A DNA stretch of 34,940 nt, taken from NCBI GenBank assembly GCA_035529895.1, contig DATKVV010000015.1, positions 1-34,940 on the forward strand. The letters run 5' to 3'. Positions 6,417 through 13,814 of the stretch are shown here, in pieces; position 1 is the first letter of the stretch, and each line of letters starts with the position of its first letter. This stretch comes from JAUWKC01 sp035529895 (GTDB lineage Bacteria > Planctomycetota > Phycisphaerae > Sedimentisphaerales > Anaerobacaceae). The notes under the pieces are model-generated. The model was not told the origin of the DNA, did no database searches, and saw only the letters and a program-made list of their open reading frames with translations. A program made the translations under genes and the position numbers.

Positions 6417-7712
6417 TCAATGCACTTCTTCCATTTTTTGGGGTTTGTCCACCGACTCGGACGATTCTTTCAGCGGCATGTCGACAAGTTCCGGGCCTTT
6501 GATAATCGCCTTCATTCGTTCCTGCCAGAGCTTCTTTAATTCATCGGTCAGGTCCTTTTCTCGCAGCATAAACTCGATGTAGTACTTGCCGCCCTCCATG
6601 GGAATACTTATCTTGCCGACATAATCGCTGGTTTTGCTTTGGGCCGGCTCTTTAGCAACCGGCTTCTTCGTATGCAGGGGACCTTCTACGAAGATCAAAC
6701 AATCTTCGACAAGTATTTTAATTATTCCATCGACGGTAGTTACGACATTACGCAAAGCCTGGCGAAGTTGCACATTTTGCATGTCAACAGATATTACCTC
6801 TTGCAGCCATGAGGGATCTCCCATGCTAAGAGAAAGTTCCATACCTGTCCAGTTGGCAAGCCGCTGGATTATCACCTCTGCACGCTCGTCTTTGAAGGAA
6901 ATATCAACCACCTGCTCAAGCTTTACCTCCAAAAACTCCTTTTGCAAAACGACCCTGATTTCCGGAATCTGATTGGGAAAGCTCATCCTGGAAAGATACC
7001 ACGCTGCCCCCTCCTCAGACGTAGTATTACGACGTCTGTCCCGAACGACGATGACCACTTGATCCAAGAGTTGGGCAACTGTTATCGGCGTGGGCAACTC
7101 AAGCTGCTGACCCGGCTTGAGACGCGATTCGACTTTCTCGTCGGTCCTCGCCAAAGCGTTAAAGTAGCTTAATAATCCTTTCAGGGTCTCATCAAGTCGC
7201 TGCTGAACAGACACCGGCAAGATCAAGACCTGATTTCCCAATGCCTTATTTACGGTTCCTTGAACATCCTCAAAGCGATACACCTCTATAGGCTTTGTGT
7301 ACACATCCCTTAACAGTTGCAATTGCTCGGCCGTTGGTCGGCCGAGGACATGTTCGAGTTCCGGGCGGGGGTATATGGTAATCTCCTCATCGCCGACTGC
7401 GTAGCGCATAAAGAAGGCGTTTAGCATCTCGGTCAGACTTTCGGCAAGAGGTCCCTGCATCATCACGGAAAGTCTGGTCGCCTCGCCCTGTGGCAGCTTC
7501 CAGGCCGCTTCATCAGACAAGACAATCTTAACATCAGCTTTCTGGCCGATTTTGTTCAATGCCTCGGCGATGGTAACATCCCTTAATTCAATCTTGATTT
7601 CTTTGCTGAGCTTTTCCTGCAAGGCCAGCTTGTCCGCCCGAACGTAAGTGGTGAAAAGACAAGCCAAAGCGATTCCAACTATCAGCCTTTTTGCCAAATT
7701 CTGTGCGTTCAT
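6417..7712 (-). CDS. Periplasmic protein with two STN (secretin/TonB N-terminal) domains
   Basis: The 431-residue product has a signal peptide (about 1-26, cleavage near VRA-DK). STN domain 1 spans roughly 37-116 (IELRDVTIAEALNKIG, then VKIVLSDEA) and a second copy spans roughly 264-344 (VDISFKDERAEVIIQRLA, then ISVDMQNVQLRQALRNV). STN domains occur at the N-terminus of secretins and of TonB-dependent transducers such as FecA, where they contact a periplasmic anti-sigma domain. No secretin or beta-barrel domain follows; the C-terminal 80 residues are charged and helical. AAGGAG lies 8 nt before the ATG. The gene is third in an operon after an ECF sigma factor and a probable anti-sigma factor, 30 nt after the latter, so a sensory or regulatory role is likely. 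The exact mechanism is unknown. Confidence 0.75.
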   Translation of the reverse strand: MNAQNLAKRLIVGIALACLFTTYVRADKLALQEKLSKEIKIELRDVTIAEALNKIGQKADVKIVLSDEAAWKLPQGEATRLSVMMQGPLAESLTEMLNAFFMRYAVGDEEITIYPRPELEHVLGRPTAEQLQLLRDVYTKPIEVYRFEDVQGTVNKALGNQVLILPVSVQQRLDETLKGLLSYFNALARTDEKVESRLKPGQQLELPTPITVAQLLDQVVIVVRDRRRNTTSEEGAAWYLSRMSFPNQIPEIRVVLQKEFLEVKLEQVVDISFKDERAEVIIQRLANWTGMELSLSMGDPSWLQEVISVDMQNVQLRQALRNVVTTVDGIIKILVEDCLIFVEGPLHTKKPVAKEPAQSKTSDYVGKISIPMEGGKYYIEFMLREKDLTDELKKLWQERMKAIIKGPELVDMPLKESSESVDKPQKMEEVH

Positions 7713-7742
7713 TTTGCGTTCTCCTTTACCTCGATAACCGTA

Positions 7743-8252
7743 TCAGAACATACAAATCAAATCCCTCATATCTTTGGCCGTGCCATTATCCGCGAAGGCA
7801 GGCTTTGGTCTGCTGATAATAATCCAGGCGGCACGGACGCCGCTTTTCTCTCTCTCGCCCTCGACATCAATTATCTGAACCTCGCACTTGGCTAATGTGC
7901 GCGGGGCAGGCCCAACATCAACAAAGACCTCTGATTTGGCAAGCGCGTGCCCAATTTCAACCGAAGCTGTGCCTGTTGGCCCAGCGAACCTGACCACGGC
8001 TCGTTGGCCGTTCGCTAATCGCAAGTCGTCTCGCATATCCACAGTAATCATAACCGCAATCAGAATAATGGCGGCAAGCCCCACTGCTATCTTGAAGGCC
8101 GTTGGGATTCTGAAAACAAGGGTTTTTCTCTGGCTGAGCTGGTCCAGGCGGGATGATATTGCGGCACTTAATGCTTCCCAGTCAAACCCTGCGAGCTGCT
8201 GGGCGGCGTTTTGCTCCAAGAGAAGGTCCACTTTTTCGTTGTCATTTCTCAT
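7743..8252 (-). CDS. Probable membrane-anchored anti-sigma factor
   Basis: This 169-residue protein has a short cytoplasmic N-terminal region (1-50), one transmembrane helix (AFKIAVGLAAIILIAVMITV, about 52-71) and a periplasmic domain (75-169). The layout matches anti-sigma factors: a cytoplasmic sigma-binding segment, one membrane span and an extracytoplasmic sensor. No HxxxCxxC zinc anti-sigma motif is visible in the N-terminal part, so it is not a typical ZAS protein. The ATG overlaps the sigma factor stop codon (ATGA), indicating translational coupling, and a double-STN gene follows 30 nt downstream. The assignment rests mainly on position and topology. Confidence 0.65.
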   Translation of the reverse strand: MRNDNEKVDLLLEQNAAQQLAGFDWEALSAAISSRLDQLSQRKTLVFRIPTAFKIAVGLAAIILIAVMITVDMRDDLRLANGQRAVVRFAGPTGTASVEIGHALAKSEVFVDVGPAPRTLAKCEVQIIDVEGEREKSGVRAAWIIISRPKPAFADNGTAKDMRDLICMF

Positions 8253-8815
8253 TCCAAATATTCTCTCAGCAATACTCTTAGTTTTTTCCTTGCATTAAAC
8301 ACATGCCATCTGACGGCTTCGACCGAACAATTCATAATCTCTGCAACCTGCCTCTGCGACAAATCCTTCAGCCCGAAAAGTGAAATCGCCCTGGCCTCTT
8401 TCTTTGAGAGCTTGAGCATCGCCCTTTCCACCGCTGCCGTTAACTCCTGGCTATTTTGTGCCTCCGGCGGCAGAGCAATCTTTGGACCCTCAAGGCAATC
8501 AGCAATCCTTATGTTTTCAGCCCGTCGTTTAAGGGCCCTTACCTGAGTAACGGCGGCGTTGGTGATAATCCGCAGAAGCCAGAACTCGAACTGTTTGGCA
8601 TCTCTTAACTTTTTGATATTCAGATAGGCCCTGAGAAAGCCCATCTGGACTGCTTCGGCTGCCTCATCAGCACTGCCCAATATTCTGACGGCGACCATCA
8701 TGGCGCGCTTTTGGTACAGCCGAACAAGCTCGTCGAACGCACCGCGGTCCCCTGCCTGGCTCGCCATAACCAGCCGTACTGTACTGCCGGCGTTTGCTTT
8801 CTGGCTGTTGTCCAC
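8249..8815 (-). CDS. ECF-type RNA polymerase sigma factor
   Basis: A 188-residue sigma-70 family factor of the ECF group, which redirects RNA polymerase to stress or signal-dependent promoters. Region 2 is seen at about 25-95 (LVRLYQKRAMMVAVRILG, ADEAAEAVQMGFLRAY, FEFWLLRIITNAAV) and region 4 at about 135-185 (SKKEARAISLFGLKDLSQ, then QVAEIMNCSVEAVRWHVF, a helix-turn-helix). No region 3 is present. The start is a GTG at 8815 with AGGA 7 nt upstream; the ATG slightly upstream is out of frame. It overlaps the downstream anti-sigma gene by 4 nt. Such operons usually autoregulate, but I cannot identify the cognate promoter motif. Confidence 0.9.
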   Translation of the reverse strand: MDNSQKANAGSTVRLVMASQAGDRGAFDELVRLYQKRAMMVAVRILGSADEAAEAVQMGFLRAYLNIKKLRDAKQFEFWLLRIITNAAVTQVRALKRRAENIRIADCLEGPKIALPPEAQNSQELTAAVERAMLKLSKKEARAISLFGLKDLSQRQVAEIMNCSVEAVRWHVFNARKKLRVLLREYLE

Positions 8816-8919
8816 GAGTGCGTCCTCATATCTAAAGACGCATCAATGGTACCGAACGTTAGGGAACTTTCACAAGAAATTTCACCGACAGGTTTGTCGC
8901 GTCTCTATGCGGCGTCAGA

Positions 8920-9963
8920 CTAATCGATATCGGCGATGTCGCTTTCGGGCTTGCCGACGAGATAGATTTTGTTTTTGCCGCTGCGTTTGGCCTCCAACAA
9001 GGCATTGTCGGCCTGTTGGAAAAGCTCCTGCATCGTGGAACCGTCTCTGGGGAAGCTTGCGAGTCCGCCGCTTATGGTCAGGACCCCCCTGCCCTGGGGG
9101 CCCAACAGATGGAGTTCGGCTTTCTTTAGCTCGCTCTGGAAACGTTTTGCTATAAAAATCGCCTCTTTCGGATGGTCTGCGGTCGCTGAGCGTCTGTCCG
9201 CTTCCGGGGCGAGTGGTCTGGCGTGAGGCCCGTCCCAGAAAATGACCGCGAACTCATCGCCGCCGATTCTGCCGACAACGTCGTGCTGACGGCAGCAGCG
9301 CTGCATCAAAATGGCAGCCTGTTTCAAGATTTCGTCCCCGGCCAAATGGCCGTAAACATCATTATAGGATTTCAGGTTATCGACATCGAAAAGAAGCAAT
9401 GTTACGCGCCTGCCTTCTTCTCTGGCACGCTCGATAATCTGCCTTGAAAACTCCCAGATGTATCTTCGGTTTTTCAGGCCGGTCAGGTCGTCCTCTGTTG
9501 CCAGTTTTTCAAGCTGCCTTATTCTCGTGCGGCTGCCTGCATCGAGAGCAGCGGGCATGACGGTCTCAACCGACCCGGGGCTTTGGGGCGAAACAACAGA
9601 TTGATAAAAGCGACTGGCTTGAACAGGGCAGATGAAGTAATCATCCGCGATATTAGCGCCGTTGGATACGGAGCCGACAATCTGCATCGCTATCGGCTCT
9701 TCATGCATTTGGGCAAGAAGAACAATTCTCGCATCGGAATTAATCTGTCTGAGCGTTTTAAGGGCCGTACTCAGTTCGGATGACAAGCCGGAGATTACGA
9801 CAGCGATAGCCGCAAAGCTGTTCTTTGCTGCGGCATTGACCGCGTCAAGCATACTGGTGCACACTTCACAAGGCAGGTCGCGCAGGGTATCGCCGTCAGA
9901 AAAAGCTCTGCTGATATCACCTATCAACAAGACCCTCGGAATGTCGGTATCAGAAGCTCTCAT
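8920..9963 (-). CDS. Diguanylate cyclase (GGDEF) with degenerate receiver-like domain
   Basis: A 347-residue enzyme predicted to make cyclic di-GMP from two GTP. The N-terminal 125 residues (VLLIGD, AAIAVVISGL, ARIVLLAQ) look like a receiver-type alpha/beta fold without a clear phosphorylatable Asp. The cyclase domain spans about 158-335: DDLTGLKNRR (158-167), metal-binding LFDVDNLKSYND (191-202), and GGDEF (234-238). The allosteric inhibitory site RxxD is intact as RQHD (225-228), five residues before GGDEF, so product inhibition is expected. There is no transmembrane segment; it should be cytoplasmic. A TAA codon directly precedes the ATG, fixing the start. The sigma operon begins 104 nt downstream on the same strand. 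A structured leader lies upstream. Confidence 0.93.
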   Translation of the reverse strand: MRASDTDIPRVLLIGDISRAFSDGDTLRDLPCEVCTSMLDAVNAAAKNSFAAIAVVISGLSSELSTALKTLRQINSDARIVLLAQMHEEPIAMQIVGSVSNGANIADDYFICPVQASRFYQSVVSPQSPGSVETVMPAALDAGSRTRIRQLEKLATEDDLTGLKNRRYIWEFSRQIIERAREEGRRVTLLLFDVDNLKSYNDVYGHLAGDEILKQAAILMQRCCRQHDVVGRIGGDEFAVIFWDGPHARPLAPEADRRSATADHPKEAIFIAKRFQSELKKAELHLLGPQGRGVLTISGGLASFPRDGSTMQELFQQADNALLEAKRSGKNKIYLVGKPESDIADID

Positions 9964-9996
9964 TTACCTGAATGCAATCCCTCTTTGCAACAAGCC

Positions 9997-10059
9997 GTCC
10001 GCTGGAGGCTCCCTCCCCCCAAGCAAGGCGGTCTTTTCGGCATTATTCGGACAGCCTCC
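9997..10059 (-). promoter_or_regulatory. Leader of the cyclase gene with crossing complementary segments
   Basis: Just upstream of the GGDEF gene, four segments lie in the order GTCCG (9997-10001), GGAGGCT (10004-10010), CGGAC (10048-10052), AGCCTCC (10053-10059). The first pairs with the third and the second with the fourth. That crossing order allows a pseudoknot in RNA or two alternative hairpins. The rest of the 9964-10239 gap holds no gene. I do not recognise a known riboswitch, including c-di-GMP classes I or II. Confidence 0.4.
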
Positions 10060-10239
10060 ATGAATAACATATTATATCGAAACTTCCCGGAAGAGTCAAA
10101 TCTAATCTTTGTAAGTATTAAAGTGATAAAACATGACTTAGCTGCAATGTGCCGTTACATCCTAATTCGGGCGACGGAACTCTGTCGGGTCTGCGAAACC
10201 TTCCTGCGTGTTTTTCAACCGCCCACCACTAATTAAGCT

Positions 10240-12108
10240 TTAATCAACGGTCGGCAGGTCATCCAGATTCTTCTTGATCTGGTCGGCGCAGAAACTATTA
10301 GGATACAAGCTGATAAAGCTGGTGAGAGTGGCTCTTGCGTCAGCGAGGTATTTCTTCTTCTGCTCCAAACCTGACTCACTCTGGTAAAGACCAATCTTCA
10401 AAAGACACAACTCATAGAGGGCCTGCATTCCGCCGTCAGTATCCTGAAAGCGCCTATGCAACTGGGCCAATGCTTCAGCTCTCCGCTGCTCATCCGGCAC
10501 GAGTTTCGTTTGGGCCAATAAGACATTGTCACGAAGGGTGTCGTTATCAGGCATTTGCTCCAGCAGCTCATCAAGGTAGCGGACATACTCCTGACCGTGG
10601 GGGTTCAGCATAACATATTTCGCCAAACGTTCCGCCGGCGCCGCGTCGCCGGTTCGGTTCTGTGAACCTATGAGATTCCGCAACTGATTCAGCCTTCTGT
10701 GCAAATCGACCAACTTAAACGAGGTCATGACCGAATTGGCGGGCGGACGAAACAGACTGAAAAACGTGTCGCTCTGCTTCTGTTCGCGTTCGAGCGCTTT
10801 CAATCTTTGGGCGGCCATAGTCTGGGCCTCTGCGAGCAGCGTGTCGGCCTCATCGAACCTCCCCTTACCAGCCAAGTTCCTTGCCAACCGCCACCGTGCC
10901 TCCAAAGATTCGGGGCTATTTCGGAATTCCGTGTACAGCCAAGACCACGTATCCTGCGACCCTTCGTACGGGTAGTCACCATAAAAATGCAGTATCTCTT
11001 TTTGGCCAAGTATGTTTATGTCGGGACTATACTCGCTCAAGAGCGCTTTATAGTAAAGCGCTATAGGCATCCGATGGCTCCTGGAACGCCGACTTATGAA
11101 CAGGTCGTACTGCTGGAGAAGCCACTGTCTTTTCGCCTGATAATTAAGTTCTTCGGGCACGTTAAACCACCATGGCCAGCGATCGAGACTAAGCTGGAGC
11201 TGGATTTCCTCTTTCAGCTTTGCACGGAGACGTATCAGGTCGGAGGGATAAAAGCGACTTTCAATATGTCTTTTCAACCGGGCGGTGGGATTTGTAATCT
11301 GCCTGTCCAGCACCTCCGTAATGCTGTGATCGTGGAATTCGGTAACGTTTTCGGGATTATTCTTGGCTATATAGAGCTGGTAGTCCAACTCATCAAAACC
11401 TATTCTTGTTTCAAAGGTTATGATGGCGAGCAAGAGAAAAACGAAGGTGGAAATCCAAACCAGACCCGGCCGATAACGCGTAAAATGACCTATGCCAAGA
11501 ACCGATCCGGCTATGCCCAAGCCGATAAGCCAAGCACAAATCCAGGGGGCAAAGGAAAATCCCCATTTAAGAGGCTCTACCCCCTTTGCACCGCCGAAGC
11601 ATCCCCAATAAAGAAGCTGAGGCGCGGTACATAAGGCGATGGCGGTAAAACGGGAGCGAAAACGAAGGGGACGACATGCCACCGCAACACAGCTTATCAA
11701 AAGGAAGAACGCAAAGGCCGGCAGATTAGCCAGAAAAGCCACTGCCAGTAAAAGAGGCAAACTGTAGCTAAAACTCATAAGCTGCGCTATCAAAACCGGA
11801 GCGATTGCCAAAATACCCATAAGCAGCCCCAAGACAAGGATCTGCCAGGGATATTCGAAGATGCTAACTCCGGTCATTGCAGAGCGGTCCAGACGCCAAA
11901 GCCCGGCGGAAGTAACGGTCAGAGGACTAAAGGACCAGAATGAACCGGTCAGTATTTTCGACCAGAAAAGACAAGTTAGAGCAAATGCCAAAATTGCAAG
12001 CAGCCAGCATCTCTGCACATTTTTGTGGCTATAGTGCAGGGTCGGGCCAACCGTCATAAAAGACTTCGAGGCGATCTTAGGCGTTTTTTCAGCCTGTGTA
12101 TCACTCAT
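10240..12108 (-). CDS. Multi-pass membrane protein with C-terminal helical repeat domain
   Basis: I do not recognise a specific family. The 622-residue protein has about six transmembrane helices between 30 and 250 (for example CWLLAILAFALTCLFWSKIL and WISTFVFLLLAIITF), then a soluble region from about 255 to the end. That region has tetratricopeptide-like helix pairs (SPESLEARWRLARNLAGKGR, FDEADTLLAEAQTMA, ADQIKKNLDDL), suggesting protein-protein contacts. The start at 12108 is chosen because GGAG lies 8 nt upstream; an earlier in-frame ATG at 12132 lacks one. The adenosylhomocysteinase gene ends 92 nt upstream on the same strand, so the two may be co-transcribed, though no functional link is evident. 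Confidence 0.6.
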   Translation of the reverse strand: MSDTQAEKTPKIASKSFMTVGPTLHYSHKNVQRCWLLAILAFALTCLFWSKILTGSFWSFSPLTVTSAGLWRLDRSAMTGVSIFEYPWQILVLGLLMGILAIAPVLIAQLMSFSYSLPLLLAVAFLANLPAFAFFLLISCVAVACRPLRFRSRFTAIALCTAPQLLYWGCFGGAKGVEPLKWGFSFAPWICAWLIGLGIAGSVLGIGHFTRYRPGLVWISTFVFLLLAIITFETRIGFDELDYQLYIAKNNPENVTEFHDHSITEVLDRQITNPTARLKRHIESRFYPSDLIRLRAKLKEEIQLQLSLDRWPWWFNVPEELNYQAKRQWLLQQYDLFISRRSRSHRMPIALYYKALLSEYSPDINILGQKEILHFYGDYPYEGSQDTWSWLYTEFRNSPESLEARWRLARNLAGKGRFDEADTLLAEAQTMAAQRLKALEREQKQSDTFFSLFRPPANSVMTSFKLVDLHRRLNQLRNLIGSQNRTGDAAPAERLAKYVMLNPHGQEYVRYLDELLEQMPDNDTLRDNVLLAQTKLVPDEQRRAEALAQLHRRFQDTDGGMQALYELCLLKIGLYQSESGLEQKKKYLADARATLTSFISLYPNSFCADQIKKNLDDLPTVD

Positions 12109-12200
12109 TAAGCATACTCCGAAGCACCTCATCCGACGTCGTGTCGCGCAAAAAGAAATATGCAGGAAGAGCCAAGCGATATAATATAACCTGGACTTTG

Positions 12201-13460
12201 CTATGTCCCTTCACCGCTGCTGGCAAGATATTCGATTTGTTCGGGCGTAAGTTTGTCTATCCGGATGGACATAGATTGCAGTTTAAGTTTGCTAACCCGC
12301 TGCTCTATCTCCACCGGCACGTCATGGACGGCCACCGCCAGCTTGCCGTGATTTCTTATCACATATTCAGCCTCCAGAGCCTGTGTGGCAAAGCTCATAT
12401 CCATGACACAGGCGGGATGACCTTCAGCGGCCGCGAGGTTGATTAGGCGCCCTTCAGCCAGCAGGTGAATACGCTTGTTATTTTTCATAATATATTCGTC
12501 AACGCATTTGCGGACATTGCGGTTGACCTTCTTGCTGAGTTTCTTCAGTGCCGGTATATCTATTTCAACATTGAAATGTCCGCTGTTGGCGACAACCGCC
12601 CTGTCTTTCATCAAGGGGAAGTGCTCCGCCCTTATGACATTCTTATTGCCGGTAAGCGTCACAAATAAGTCGCCGGTCTTTGCGGCCTCTGCCATCGGCA
12701 TCACCTCAAAGCCGTCCATTGCGGCTTCGAGGGCTTTGATGGGGTCAATTTCCGTGACGATGACGATTGCCCCCATTCCTCTTGCTCTCATCGCAAAGCC
12801 CCGGCCACACCAGCCGTAGCCGGCAACGACAACCTTCTTGCCCGCCATCAACAAGTCGGTCGCGCGAATAATACCATCAACCGTTGACTGGCCGGTGCCG
12901 TATCGGTTATCAAACAAGTGTTTAGTTGCAGCGTCGTTTACTGCAATGACCGGGAACTTCAGCAAGCCGGCATTTGCCATCGCCCTTAAGCGAATGACGC
13001 CTGTAGTAGTCTCCTCCATACTGGCAACAATCCGCGCGCTGTCTTTTTTCCTTCGGGTATGCAGTTCGTTCACCAAATCGGCGCCGTCGTCAAATGTCAT
13101 GACCGGGCAATGGTCTATGACGGCGTTTATATGCTTGTAATAGGTGCTGCGATTTTCACCGCAGACAGCAAAGACGGGTATGCCAAAATCTTTTACAAGT
13201 GAAGCAGCGACATCATCCTGTGTACTGAGCGGATTGGACGCGCACAGAACCACACTTGCACCTGCGGCACTTAGTGTTCTGGCGAGGTTGGCTGTTTCAG
13301 CAGTAATGTGCAAACAAGCCGCAACGTTTTTGCCCTTCAACGGCTTACTCCTGGAAAACTTCTCCCGAATCGCCGCCAGCACCGGCATGTCATTATGCGC
13401 CCATAGAATGCGCTTTTTGCCCTGCGGCGCCAGCGACAAATCAGCCACATCGTACTTCAT
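12201..13460 (-). CDS. ahcY: S-adenosylhomocysteinase
   Basis: A 419-residue cytoplasmic enzyme that hydrolyses S-adenosylhomocysteine to adenosine and homocysteine, removing the inhibitory product of methyltransferases. Family motifs are HITAETANLA, SMEETTTGV, VNDAATKHLFDNRYGTGQS (substrate and cofactor loop), the NAD site VAGYGWCGRG, TGNKNVI, NSGHFNVEID and MDMSFATQALEAEYV. The length and an ending in LASSGEGT match the shorter archaeal/Thermotoga-type clade, which lacks the C-terminal Lys-Tyr tail of the longer enzymes. AAGGA lies 7 nt before the ATG, and a good sigma-70 type promoter lies 35 nt upstream. A membrane protein gene follows 92 nt downstream. Confidence 0.97.
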   Translation of the reverse strand: MKYDVADLSLAPQGKKRILWAHNDMPVLAAIREKFSRSKPLKGKNVAACLHITAETANLARTLSAAGASVVLCASNPLSTQDDVAASLVKDFGIPVFAVCGENRSTYYKHINAVIDHCPVMTFDDGADLVNELHTRRKKDSARIVASMEETTTGVIRLRAMANAGLLKFPVIAVNDAATKHLFDNRYGTGQSTVDGIIRATDLLMAGKKVVVAGYGWCGRGFAMRARGMGAIVIVTEIDPIKALEAAMDGFEVMPMAEAAKTGDLFVTLTGNKNVIRAEHFPLMKDRAVVANSGHFNVEIDIPALKKLSKKVNRNVRKCVDEYIMKNNKRIHLLAEGRLINLAAAEGHPACVMDMSFATQALEAEYVIRNHGKLAVAVHDVPVEIEQRVSKLKLQSMSIRIDKLTPEQIEYLASSGEGT

Positions 13461-13495
13461 CTATTAATCCTTTCAAACATGGTTAGGAGCAACGA

Positions 13496-13524
13496 ACTAT
13501 AAGGCAAATCAACAGAATCCGCAA
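13496..13524 (-). promoter_or_regulatory. Sigma-70 type promoter of ahcY
   Basis: On the minus strand TTGCGG (13519-13524) and TATAGT (13496-13501) are separated by 17 bp, close to the TTGACA/TATAAT consensus. Transcription would begin near 13489, leaving a leader of about 30 nt with AAGGA at 13468-13472. That leader is too short for a riboswitch. Confidence 0.6.
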
Positions 13525-13814
13525 TCTTTTTCTTTCCGCAGATCCAAATTAGAGGCCCGTTGGGCATTCAAAGACGCGCTCACCGGCAGGGAACAGGAAA
13601 TTCACAACAATGGGTTCAAACCGCCGGCCTGTTTCCGAACGAATTCAGCCTGCAATTAGTGTTCGGTATGGAGACAATGGAATGCCAGCGGTCGCGCAAC
13701 GTGATAAATCCGCAAAGAATCCACGACGACAACCGTTGTAAACAGTCAGTTGTCGCAGCCTACTCCCCCTGCGAAACACAGCGGCATTCAAGACAAGCCA
13801 ACGCCGTTTAAGCA
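13525..13814. other. Intergenic region between the pilus operon and ahcY
   Basis: About 290 bp with no convincing gene. The plus-strand frame at 13560-13811 lacks a ribosome binding site and any domain. I see no clear terminator for the pilus operon that ends at 13815. Confidence 0.4.

Noticed and set aside
13461..13560. SAH riboswitch upstream of adenosylhomocysteinase.
   Set aside because: The predicted promoter leaves a leader of only about 30 nt and none of the conserved SAH element is present.
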